DNA of 64,000 bases from Narthecium ossifragum (lineage: Eukaryota; Streptophyta; Magnoliopsida; Dioscoreales; Nartheciaceae), in assembly GCA_963920575.1 (NCBI GenBank), contig OY986975.1, forward strand, positions 18,941,897 to 19,005,896, given 5' to 3'. A program made the position numbers and the translations under genes. The notes under the pieces are model-generated. The model was not told where the DNA came from. It worked only from the letters and a program-made list of their open reading frames with translations, and made no database searches. Below are positions 40,331 through 50,493 of the stretch, one piece after another; positions within the stretch are counted from its first letter, which is position 1; every line of letters begins with the position of its first letter.

Positions 40331-42208
40331 TCGCACTTACACCGTATGTCCCGACATTGATGATGTTAAATTATATTAATAATAAAATCGCCCTTACTTG
40401 AACTTCGGCTTAAGCTTTTGGGTTAACTGGTTTAGAGTTTGTTTGATGGTATCAGAGCGGAGGTCCTGTGTTCAAACACCGTATCACAGACTATATTAAT
40501 AATAAACTCGCACTCAATGTTAGACTATATTAATAGATTACTCGTCCTCACCCAACGACTTAAGCTTTTGGGTTAAGTGGTTGGAGTTATTTAATGGTAT
40601 CGGAGCGAATTTATTATTAATATAGTATAACATCCGCATTCTTCTTCCAGGTAAGATTGAGAGTACAGAAATCTCAATCGAGATTATCCAGGTTCACCGT
40701 TATTAATATAGTATAACATCCGCACTCAATCATAAATTCGATTTCTTAATATCTTTTTTCAAATACATGGAACAACATGCTTGTTGACAGCATGAATATT
40801 GTCATAAAGACCCATGATATTAAGTACAAAAGTTATATGATTACCTAACTGTGGCTAGGGCCAAGGAACAATTTCCAACTTTGACAAATTATAGATAGAC
40901 ATAAGCAATGTATCCAACACAGGAAAATCCACTGCGATAACAAAGTCGAGTTAGGATGCAAAATATTAAGAATGTAAGCAAAAATGACAAAGGAAATGAT
41001 TACCCCTATGTTTGGAGTCAGCTTATCATTGAACATTTCAATATCTTTATTGTGCCAAATGTTCAGTCTTAGACTATATTAATAATAAACTCGCACTCAC
41101 TCAATGATTTAAGCTTTTGGGTTGAGTGGTTAAAGTTCTTTTATGTTATCAGAGCGAGTTTATTATTAATATAATCAAACACTCAATCTAGATTCGATTT
41201 CTTAATTTTTTTTCAAGCACATGGAACAACTTGTTTGTTGACAGCATGAATATTGTCATAAAGACTTATGATATTAAGTACAAAATATACGTGATTACCC
41301 AACAATGGCAAGGGCCAAGAAACAATTTTCTAAGTTGACAAATTGTAGTTAGCCAGAAGCAAAGTATCAAATGATAACAAAGTCAAGTTAGGATGCAAAA
41401 AATTAAAAAAGTCAGTAAAAATGGCATAAGAAATGATTACCCGTATATTTGGAGCGAGCGAGCTTGTTATTTAACATTTCAATGTCTTTAGTGTGACAAA
41501 TGTCCAGTATTAGATTATATTAATAATAAACTCGTCCTCACCAAACGGTTTAAGCTTTTGGGTTGATTGGTTAGAATTCTTTCATGATATCAGAGCGAGT
41601 TTATTATTAATATAATCTAACACTCAATCATACATTCGATTTCTTAATTATTTTTTTTTCAAATACATGGAACAACATGCTTGTTGACAGCATGAATATG
41701 TCATAAACACCCACGATATTAAGTACAAAAGATATGCGATTACCCAACTGTTGTTAGGGCTAAGTAGCAATTTTCAACTTTGACAAATTATAGATAGACA
41801 GAAGCAATGTATCCAACATAGGAAAATCCACTGCGATAATAAAGTCGGGATAGGATGCAAAATATGAAGAAAGGAAGTAAAAATAACAAAAGAAATGATT
41901 AGCCGTATCTTTGGAGTGACTTGTCATTGAACATTTCAATGTCTTTATTGTGTCAAATGTTTAGTCTTAGATTATATTAATAATAAGCTCACACTCACTC
42001 AATGATTTAAGTTTTTGGGTTGAGTGGTTAAAGTTTTTTTATGTTATCAGAGCGAGTTTATTATTAATATAATCGAACAATCAATCTAAATTTGGTTTCT
42101 TAATTTTTCTTTCAAGCACATGGAACAATATGCTTGTTGACAACATGAATATTGTCATATAGACCCACGATATTAAGTACAAAACATAGGTGATTACCCA
42201 ACTGTGGT

Positions 42209-42512
42209 CGGACCACCATACATGACGGTGTTTTGATCCGGCGGACAAACGCTGCCTTTGTCACTCATGCTACTTGCCTTCTTGATCTCATCCTCAGTAG
42301 GGTTTCGACCTTCAACGTCGACGGCCTTCATCTGGCTTGTCAATAATCTTTCCACAATATGAGCTATTCGCATCAACAACTCCTCTGGGCGATCCGTGGC
42401 GGCAACAAGCATTGCCTGCTCGAGGACCTCAAAGATATATGAACCAGAGCACCGAAAAAAGAGCCTCCAGTAATTGAGAGATCTCGATTCCCTTGCCGCC
42501 ATTGCCGATCGA

Positions 42513-42562
<50 letters not shown>

Positions 42563-42905
42563 ACTTGGATCAAAAGATCAACTCTGAAAGCAAGCCTGAC
42601 AATGATCGATGAAATAAGCCTTAAATCAAGAATGCTTCTTGTGTGGAAAAACTAAACCAAGGAAGGAAATATCTATCTATAGATCGACTATAGAGCCTGT
42701 GTTGATCACAGAAGAACCATATATATAAGAAGAGAGAGATGAGATTCTAGCTATTACGTACGGTACGTACCGTGTTGTGATCTCCTAGCTAGACGGTACC
42801 CCTGCTCCTCGTACTCGATCGTATGTACACTAGTCTCAGTTTCTCTCTCTTTTCTCGATCGCCTCTCGATAATCTGAGTTTGAGAACGAACACGGCCGGT
42901 ATGGA
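42209..42905 (-). pseudogene. MED26-like first-exon fragment inserted in the array
   Basis: From ATG 42502 on the minus strand the frame reads MAARESRSLNYWRLFFRCSG, SYIFEVLEQAMLVAATDRPE, ELLMRIAHIVERLLTS. This is the start of a plant Mediator subunit 26 (TFIIS N-terminal/LW-type helical domain), where LDYWR.FFR..., IFEVIE.AI.VAA.D.P and .I.ERL are usual. The frame runs 103 codons but leaves the family after about residue 58 and ends in array sequence. A promoter-like segment with a (TA)n tract (42512-42560) is included upstream. The fragment replaces about 65 bp of one array unit. Confidence 0.65.
42512..42560. repeat. (AT)n microsatellite
   Basis: An uninterrupted AT run just upstream of the MED26-like start codon. 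Confidence 0.95.
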
Positions 42906-43439
42906 TCAGAGTATCCAACACAGGAAAATCCATTGCGATAACAAAGTCGAGTTAGGATGCAAAAAATTAAGAAAGTAAGTAAAAATGGCAAACGAAATGA
43001 TTACCCACATTTTTGGAGTGAGCTTCTCATTGAAAATTTCAATGTCTTTATTGTGCAAAATGTTCAGTCTTAGACTATATTAATAACGAACTCGTTTTCA
43101 CTCAACGATTGAAGCTTTTGACTTGAGTAGTTAGAATTTAATTTTGGTATCAGAGCGAGTTTATTATTAATATATTCTAACACTCAATAAATCCATATTC
43201 CTTTTCCAAGTCCAGATTGAGAGTCCAGAAATCACAATCGAGATTATTAGCTCCACCATTCAAACCACAAGATTCGTGGCACCTTGCAAGATGAAAGGGA
43301 GCACATTCGTTGACACAAGTAAACAAACTTCAAATAAAAACAAAAACAAACCCCTCCTTTATCTCATAAAATGATGTTTACTGGTCTCTCTAGCCAGTTC
43401 GGAATACTCACACGCAGGGGCGGACCTATGCACAACCCA

Positions 43440-43690
43440 GGGGGGGCCCAGACCCCCCTGAATTTTTTTTTTCAGACCCCCAGTGGGCCCCACGTCCCAC
43501 ACAACCCCCCGGGTCCCCATCCCAATGCCCACCCCGCCCCCCCTGGCCCTGCCCTGGCCCCCCTTGGGCCCCGCGCCCCCCCCAAATCCCAACGCCCCCC
43601 TGGCCCCCCTTGGGCCCCGCGCCAGTCAAATCCCAATGCCCCCGCCCCCTGGCCCTGCGGCTGCCCTGGCCCCTATGCCCTGCCTCTTCC
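43440..43690. repeat. C-rich subterminal repeats of the hAT element
   Basis: Repeated CCCCTTGGGCCCCGCGCC and CCCAATGCCCCC phrases, with a duplicated block of about 60 bp (43545-43605 and 43590-43650). Proline-rich and glycine-rich open frames here are artefacts. Subterminal motifs of this kind often bind the transposase. Confidence 0.6.
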
Positions 43691-44690
43691 TTCACCCTCT
43701 TCATTGAATCCTTTCATGCCAAGCCTCTTCCTTCACCCTCCCAATTCCCAAATCCCCTCCTCTAGTCCTCCGTGACTCCGTCGCCTCCGAGTCTCCGACC
43801 ACCGGGCCACGGTCACCCCGCCGCCGGCTGCAAGAGGTTGGCACTTGTCTTTATGTTGCATTTGTCTTGCTTATATCAGTTTTCATAGATTTTAAGTCCC
43901 GGACTTATGGTCTTAGGAGACCTTCAATCCTGCCCTTCTTGACTGTATTTGCCATTGTGGTCAGTGGTCAGTGGTCACTCCTGTATACAACAATCTGGTT
44001 GTTGATCATCCTGCGCTTACTGCTCATCCATGAACTCTTGCTGGTTGTAATCTTTTTAGCTATCTTTGTCTTACTGTTCATCATATGATTCATATCTCTG
44101 AGTTTACTATATTTTCTCTGCCAATCAATTTTTAGCTTATAGTTGCATACTTGCATAGTCTGCATGGCCCCATAGTGGAGGACGATCTGTAAGAGTTATA
44201 AATACAAGGGGCTTTATTAATATGAAAGAATCATTCTAGTTTTACTTTCCAAGTATTGGTGGCATCATTTTTCGTGTGAAATGCCAGTCCATAATGTTGC
44301 GGGGGAGTCTAGAATTCATAAGAGAATGCTAGAATTCATATGATTCATATAGTCCATTCAACGCTGAAGTTTATTGACTTCGAATTGCAGGGTTTGAACT
44401 TTGTGCTTTCACTTGCATGGATTGAGACCGTGCTGCATCTAGGGCTGGGGAAAATTGAGCACTGCTTGGTTGAGTTCTTATTAACTTCTCTAGAGATAAT
44501 CAGGCGAGGGCACTGACAGGTTAGATCATCAATGAACGCTCTTCATATGTCTGAAAATTTAGAATAATGTTCTCATGCTTTGTTGATATGCTTTGATTTT
44601 TTTACGAGTTACCGTAGCATTTGGTTTATTGGTTGGATTTTAATATACTCAATGTTTGTGACTTTGGCTAGGTTTTACTTGAATTATTAT

Positions 44691-47063
44691 ATGGATAGAT
44701 ATTTTAAGAGAAAGTCAGTGGGTGATTCATCTCAAAATCTTGAGGCACAATCTTCTAACTTTAAAAAGACTTGTGAGAAACTGAAAGTTGATGCTGCAAA
44801 TTTTCCTTCTGATCCTGGACTTCGACCTCCAATTTGGAGTTATAATGTGAACGATAGGGATGAATATCGAAGGGTCTATTTACAAAAGGGTCCTTGTCAA
44901 CCTCGGACTCATGACTTTTCATATTCATCTTTTGGGGATCATCGTCGAAGGTTCAATCCAGAATGGTTCAATGATTTCTCATCTTGGTTGGAGTATAGTG
45001 TGGATAAAGATGCAGCATTTTGCTTATTTTGTTATCTCTTCAAACGAGAATCAGATTGTTCTTCTGATCAAGGCGGTGGTGATTCTTTTGTGGGGAAAGG
45101 TTTTCGAACTTGGAAAAAGAAGGAAAAGTTGAGAGCTCATGAGGGAAGACATGATAGTCTTCACAATGAAGCAAGGAAAAAATGTGAAGATCTAATGAAG
45201 CAATCGCAAGGTATTCAACACATGTTCATGAGCAAGACAGACAAGGATAAAAAGGAATATCGAGCCTTAGTAACTGCAGCTGTTGATTGTGTTCGATTTC
45301 TTTTACGGCAAGGACTTTCATTTCGTGGTCACGACGAAGATGAAAGTTCACTAAATCAAGGAAATTATTTGGGGCTTTTTCATTTTCTTGCTGCACACAA
45401 TGAAGAAGTAAAAAATGTGTCATTTTCTAATGCTTCAGCAAGTTTGCAAATGACTTCACCGAAAGTGCAAAAAGATATATGTCGGGCAGCTGCTGTGGAG
45501 ACATTGAATATTATCATGAAAGAGATAGGTGATTCTTATTTTTCTGTCCTAGTTGACGAATCTCGTGATGTTTCAATAAAAGAACAGATGGCTGTTGCAT
45601 TGAGATATGTTGACAAGAATGGGCATGTCATCGAGCGCTTTGTGGGTCTTAAGCATGTCACCTCCACCACTGCCGTTTCACTTAAAGCTGGTTTAGAGGA
45701 TTTGCTTGCTCAACATAAGTTAAGCATATCAAGAATCCGTGGTCAAGGTTATGATGGAGCAAGTAATATGCAGGGAGAGTTTAATGGGTTGAAATCACTT
45801 ATTTTGAGGGATAATCCATATGCTTTTTATGTGCATTGTTTTGCTCATCAACTACAATTAGCATTAGTGGCGGTTGCAAAAAAACACTTTCAAGTGAAGG
45901 CACTATTTGAATTTGTTTCTATGATTGTTAATACTGTTGGAGCATCTTGTAAACGGAGCGATGCTCTTAAAGCAATCCAACATGAGGAGATTCTTAAAGA
46001 ACTCAAAGATGGAAACTTATTTAGTGGACAAGGATTGAATCAAGAAACTAGCTTGCAGCGTTCTGGTGACACTCGTTGGGGTTCTCTTTATACTACATTG
46101 ATCAGTCTTCGACATATGTACTCTTCGGTGCTAAAAGTACTTGAAATTGTTATGGAAGATGGGATTCATGATCCAAAATCAATTGAAGCTAGTGTCTTGT
46201 TGGATCAGATGCATTCTTTTGACTTCATATTCAGTATGCATTTAATGATAAATATTCTTGGAGTTACTAATGAATTGTCACTGGCATTACAAAGGAGAGA
46301 CCAGGATATTGACAATGCAATGAGATTGGTCAGCATATCTAAGTTGCTTTTGCAAAAAATGAGAGGTGAAGGATGGCATTCTTTATTAGCTAATGTTTCT
46401 TCTTTTTGTAACAAATTTGAGGTTGATGTGCCAAACATGGAGGATAAGTTTAAAACTCGTGAGCGTCCGAAACGGGGAGTTGAAGAAATGACAAATGAGG
46501 AGCATTATCGTATTGGGGTATTCTATACTATAGTGGATTGGCAGATTCAAGAGCTTGATAATCGATTTTCTGAAGCAAGTACAGAGTTACTTTGTTGTGT
46601 TGGAGCTCTTAATCCGAGTGACTCATTCTCTGCTTTCAGTAAGGATAAGTTGCTTCATCTTGCTCAATTATATCGAGATGATTTCTCCCCGATTGATCTT
46701 GTGGTTCTTGAGAACCAACTTGAAGTTTATATTACCAATATGCGAACTAGCAGTATATTTCTAGAAGTACATGGCATTACTGGACTTGCTGAAAAATTGG
46801 TGCAAACAAAAAATCATTTGGTATATCCTTTGGTATATAGGCTGATTACCTTGGCATTGACTTTACCTGTTGCGACAGCGACTGTTGAAAGAGCATTTTC
46901 AGCAATGAAGACTGTGAAACATCGATTGCGCAATCGAATGGGAGATGAATGGCTCAATGATTGCTTGATTCCATACATTGAGAAAGAAATCTTTGATCAA
47001 GTTCCCAATGAAGTTATCATTCAGTATTACCAAAATATGAAGACTCGAAAAAAACAGTTGTAA
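44691..47063 (+). CDS. hAT transposase, TTF zinc finger / ZMYM1-like
   Basis: The frame is open upstream to 44580, but ATG 44691 gives the family's usual start MDRYFKRKSVGDSSQ and 790 residues. Order of parts: a TTF-type zinc finger (about 60-160; FNDFSSWLEYSVDKDAAFCL, FCYLFKR), a DUF4371-type region (about 170-400; DICRAAAVETLNIIMKEIGD, SYFSVLVDESRDVSIKEQMA with the first catalytic Asp in VDES, GQGYDGASNMQGEFNGLKSL with the second, HCFAHQLQLALVAVAKKH), a long helical insertion, and a C-terminal hAT dimerisation domain (LTLPVATATVERAFSAMKTV, KHRLRNRMGDEWLNDCLI; conserved Trp and ERAFSAMK). It would cut and paste the flanking element in the nucleus. There are no internal stops or frameshifts. 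Confidence 0.93.
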   Translation: MDRYFKRKSVGDSSQNLEAQSSNFKKTCEKLKVDAANFPSDPGLRPPIWSYNVNDRDEYRRVYLQKGPCQPRTHDFSYSSFGDHRRRFNPEWFNDFSSWLEYSVDKDAAFCLFCYLFKRESDCSSDQGGGDSFVGKGFRTWKKKEKLRAHEGRHDSLHNEARKKCEDLMKQSQGIQHMFMSKTDKDKKEYRALVTAAVDCVRFLLRQGLSFRGHDEDESSLNQGNYLGLFHFLAAHNEEVKNVSFSNASASLQMTSPKVQKDICRAAAVETLNIIMKEIGDSYFSVLVDESRDVSIKEQMAVALRYVDKNGHVIERFVGLKHVTSTTAVSLKAGLEDLLAQHKLSISRIRGQGYDGASNMQGEFNGLKSLILRDNPYAFYVHCFAHQLQLALVAVAKKHFQVKALFEFVSMIVNTVGASCKRSDALKAIQHEEILKELKDGNLFSGQGLNQETSLQRSGDTRWGSLYTTLISLRHMYSSVLKVLEIVMEDGIHDPKSIEASVLLDQMHSFDFIFSMHLMINILGVTNELSLALQRRDQDIDNAMRLVSISKLLLQKMRGEGWHSLLANVSSFCNKFEVDVPNMEDKFKTRERPKRGVEEMTNEEHYRIGVFYTIVDWQIQELDNRFSEASTELLCCVGALNPSDSFSAFSKDKLLHLAQLYRDDFSPIDLVVLENQLEVYITNMRTSSIFLEVHGITGLAEKLVQTKNHLVYPLVYRLITLALTLPVATATVERAFSAMKTVKHRLRNRMGDEWLNDCLIPYIEKEIFDQVPNEVIIQYYQNMKTRKKQL

Positions 47064-47189
47064 TTAGTGATTATAAACTGAGTTAGATGAAATTATTCGA
47101 TATTTTTATAGTATTTAATATTTTATTTCTGTTGGAAGTCCTCCCTCGCCCCCCCTAACTCGAGAGGCTGGGTCCGCCCCTGCTCACAC

Positions 47190-47690
47190 GAGACAAAAAA
47201 GTGAGCACCGGTGAGGAAATACACGATACAGGGTTTGAATATAGGACCTCGCTTTGATACTATGAAAGAACTCTAACCACTCACCTCAAAAAACTTAACC
47301 CTTAGGTTGAGGGCGAGTCAATATTAATATAGTCTAAAAGCAGCGACGTCAACATCGTCAACGTCGTTTGAGAGATTTGTGGCTCCATGATTTAAAAACT
47401 CGAGTTCTCCAAGGGTTTTAGGTTATGTGGTGGAAAGGTTTTAAGCATCAACGGTTAGACAATTAATGGACCCAGATTCACACCAGACTCTAAACTTTGG
47501 CAACAGTAATGTGATTTAACGGGTCCAAAATTAGACCCGAAATCTACAAATGGGTGGTGCATCAGCACATGGAGGATTTGAGTTTTATGGTTTATAATTT
47601 CCAGCTTGCTATGGTCTAAGCTGTAAATTGGATCTTTTTATGTTTAAAAGCTTTTACTTTTTGAAAGAATCTTATCATTTTAGTGTAGAA
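47190..47690. repeat. Right half of the duplicated segment interrupted by the hAT
   Basis: Continues the paralogue of 38394-38975: GAGACAAAAAAGTGAGCACC, GTGATTTAACGGGTCCAAAA, GTAAATTGGATCTTTTTATG. Confidence 0.8.
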
Positions 47691-48870
47691 ACCGTGGAGT
47701 AAATCGAATTTGCATAGACAATGAATTTGTTTTAAAGTCATCCTGAGCATCAAAAACATTGCGATGATAGAAAAGCAAAAGTTTTGCATCATATAATGTC
47801 TTTAAGCCAACTTATATGAGCAAATAGTATCAAAATTGACCGGACCGGACAATGAAACATTCAAAAAACATAAACAGGCCTTTGACCCTGGTGAATTATG
47901 TATGACCTGATAATTATTTTATTGACAAACATGACATTCTACTGCTGTTCGTTCTATGATAGACAAATGCACCTTCTTGGTGGATGGAATAAAGACTCAT
48001 ACATAGATAAAACTACATCTAATCTTACAAAGATGGTCTTCTTAGGTTCAGCTGCCTGGTTACATCACTAGACATAGCTGATGGTATTCTGTGGCGTTTT
48101 AGAATTCAAGAGGCCGCCAACCAGTTTGCATTTTGGTAGTTCAACAGTTGCACCCTTTCATCGTCGATGCAGCCTTTCACAAGCCTACACATACCTGGAC
48201 AAGTTGAAAATTTTTTCTTCACCCCCCCAAAAAAGAAGGAACAAAAGACCTGCTGAGCTCCAAAAAAAACCTCCACAATTGTCACCTACTTATGATAGAA
48301 ACAAAGACCATGTAGGCCGTATTACAGCGTGGAATAAGTCGGGGATGGCAGTTCGGCTTTGGCAGGTTGGCACGGCTAGAATCTCGGTTCTCCAGTGTAT
48401 TAGGTGTGTATAGCAAATCATTTCAGGCCAAAAGCAGATTAAAGAGTTAAATCTGATATTTCACAGATTAATTACTGCTAGTATTATGTTACCCTAAATA
48501 GTTCTGAGAGAATAAATATGGTTTTGTAATCTAGGTTGAGGACCTCATGGTATTATAATCTGGGATGATATACTTTGTTTGTGTGATTGATTGCTAAAAT
48601 TCTTCTATCAGATGACTCTCATATGCATGGTTCCCTCTGAGCAGTTGCAATCCTCGGTCACAGCTAGAGTGACGATCTTGAGTATTGCCACAATATGCTG
48701 GCATTGGATTTAATTCATGTGAAAAGTGAGTGAAAGGACTTTTAGATATGCTTGCATTAAATTGGATTTAATTCATGCCATTATTGAAAATACAGGCCAC
48801 CTCATGCAGAAAAAGGTTATAAAACAACTAAGCACTATTTTGCGTCTGGAAAGATGGGTTTGAGAATATG
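47691..48870. other. AT-rich spacer, nothing recognised
   Basis: Open frames (for example 48081-48413) have no recognisable domain. Confidence 0.4.
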
Positions 48871-48877
48871 TTGTCAG

Positions 48878-49431
48878 TCAACTGGTTTCAGCTTGAGACA
48901 GCTAGGGAAACAATTGAAGAAACTGGACGTGAAACTTATGCTCAGTGGCGGCATTATGGCGATAATTAAGGTTCACCAAGATTGCTCAGGTGAACTGCCT
49001 GACTCGCATCAGGCAGAAAGGTCTTATTCTAGCAAGTTATGACATGGAAGAGAGGAAGAGAAACAACAATGTATGTCTGTAACTACAATAGGCATTTGTT
49101 GGAGCCATTTTGTGGGAAATGGAGGCCAATATGCTACTTCACAGACTATTTTTATACGTGGAATCAGAAGCTACTGCTTGTAGCAAAAACCTGGTCCTGA
49201 TGGAGCAGATCGACCTAATCTGGCCAGCGGTGCAGCAGCAACACCCGTGTCAGCAGGCATCTGAAGTGAGCCAATCTTGGTGTTACTTGCCTTGGGCAAG
49301 CTTTCTCAAGGCTGTCCACAGGCGCTCTTTAGTCACAAAAGTATGTGAACAAGGTGATGAAGTGTCAGACAGTAAGCATTTCTGTTAATTCTTTTTCCTC
49401 CTTCTATAATAAGTAATAAAACTAATAAGAC
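48878..49431 (+). repeat. Copy B of the PARG 3' flank, cut by a solo LTR
   Basis: Aligns with 34767-35300 through AGACAGCTAGGGAAACAATT, GAGCCAATCTTGGTGTTACT and CAAAAGTATGTGAACAAGGT. It ends where the LTR begins at 49432. Confidence 0.75.
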
Positions 49432-50493
49432 TGTCACGCCCCGCTTCAATTAAATACAAAATATCCTAAAATTTCTAAAAAATTTCGACATGACCCTTAA
49501 ACACAGGTACGTGATCACACAATCTACAACCTGTCAACAGATACAAACCACACCTCCTATGATATTTTATCTGGTATTTACAACATTCATCATAATTCAG
49601 GGGACATCATCACCCCATCTCATTCAATTACATCTTTCACAATACATAAGAGTGAATAATTTTCCAATTACAACATAACAAGGCCACGAGACTATAATAT
49701 ACAATTTCTCCAAAATTTTCAACATACACGAGCGTCAAATACACAAATTGAGAGTTAAGGTTTAGTACAAAATAAAATTGGGATACAACTCACAACCCTC
49801 TACCTAGTACAAAGCTAACTCTCAATCAATAAGTACAAGACTGACACCTGATCACCACTGACCACCTCGATGTGGTGTACTGATCTCGGGCCTACCTCAT
49901 GCACAACAAAAACCCAAGAAAAAATGAGCTCGAAAGCCCAGTAGGAGTCACCTGACGACAATCTAGGACACTGGTGTACACCAAACCTATCCCAATATAC
50001 TGATTCTAGTATGGTCTGGCTAGTCTGGGCAGTGTTACATGCACAACACCGCGTCCGACGGCCAACGCTCATCCAGACCCCTATAGACTCTATACCGGTT
50101 TCAGTATACTAGTATAGGCAACACAACCGACACACCCACCTATCCTAGTTTATTGATCCTAGTATGGTCTGGCTAGTCTAGGCAGTCTTATATGCATAGC
50201 ACAGCGTTCGGCCGCCAACGCTCACCCAGACATCTATAGACTCTATACTGGCCTTAGTATACCAGTATAGGTCCAACATCCTCAGTTAGATCAAATCCTC
50301 AAGTCAAGTCAAAGTCCTTGATCGATATATGGAGATCAAAATCCATCCGTCAAGTCGTCGACATATCCCCTAGACTCTGACTAGTCTAGCTACATGTTCT
50401 GACTAGACCCAATCACAATCTCTGTCCTAAGACAATCTGACATTCCTAGCATGTATGCATAAACCAGATACATAATAATAATCAAATATAATA

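Larger units (their letters stand above)
36200..43410. repeat. Degenerate array of about 450-bp units with PBS-like motif
   Basis: A unit of about 440-460 bp recurs: AACAACATGCTTGTTGACAG, ATGAATATTGTCATAAAGAC, GGAAAATCCACTGCGATAAC, AAAGTCGAGTTAGGATGCAA, CATTTCAATGTCTTTATTGT, AGACTATATTAATAATAAAC, TCACTCAACGATTTAAGCTT, TTGGGTTGAGTGGTTAAAGT, ATGGTATCAGAGCGAGTTTA. The GTCGAGTTAGGATGC anchor lies near 36553, 37005, 37285, 37744, 40945, 41384, 41845 and 42944. TGGTATCAGAGC is the usual initiator-tRNA-Met primer-binding site of plant LTR elements and follows a TGTTAGACTATATTAATA...CA-like segment, so the units resemble a tandem TRIM array. About 20-bp inverted arms flank each PBS region. No reverse transcriptase is present. 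Confidence 0.6.
43415..47182 (+). mobile_element. Complete hAT transposon, 3,768 bp
   Basis: The termini are CAGGGGCGGACCTATG and, reversed from the right, CAGGGGCGGACCCAGCC: 12 identical bases. A perfect 8-bp target duplication CTCACACG lies at 43407-43414 and 47183-47190, as expected for hAT. The element contains one long transposase frame (44691-47063) and a C-rich subterminal region (43440-43690). A paralogous copy without the element at 38393-38400 reads CTCACAAG once. Intact ends, perfect duplication and an uninterrupted frame point to a recent, possibly still autonomous, insertion. Confidence 0.95.

Noticed and set aside
43371..43775. Proline-rich open frame at the left end of the hAT element
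   Set aside because: It crosses the terminal repeat and consists of C-rich subterminal repeats, so it is not a gene.
44580..44690. Upstream extension of the hAT transposase frame
   Set aside because: The extra 37 residues are hydrophobic and unlike the family; the ATG at 44691 gives the expected start.
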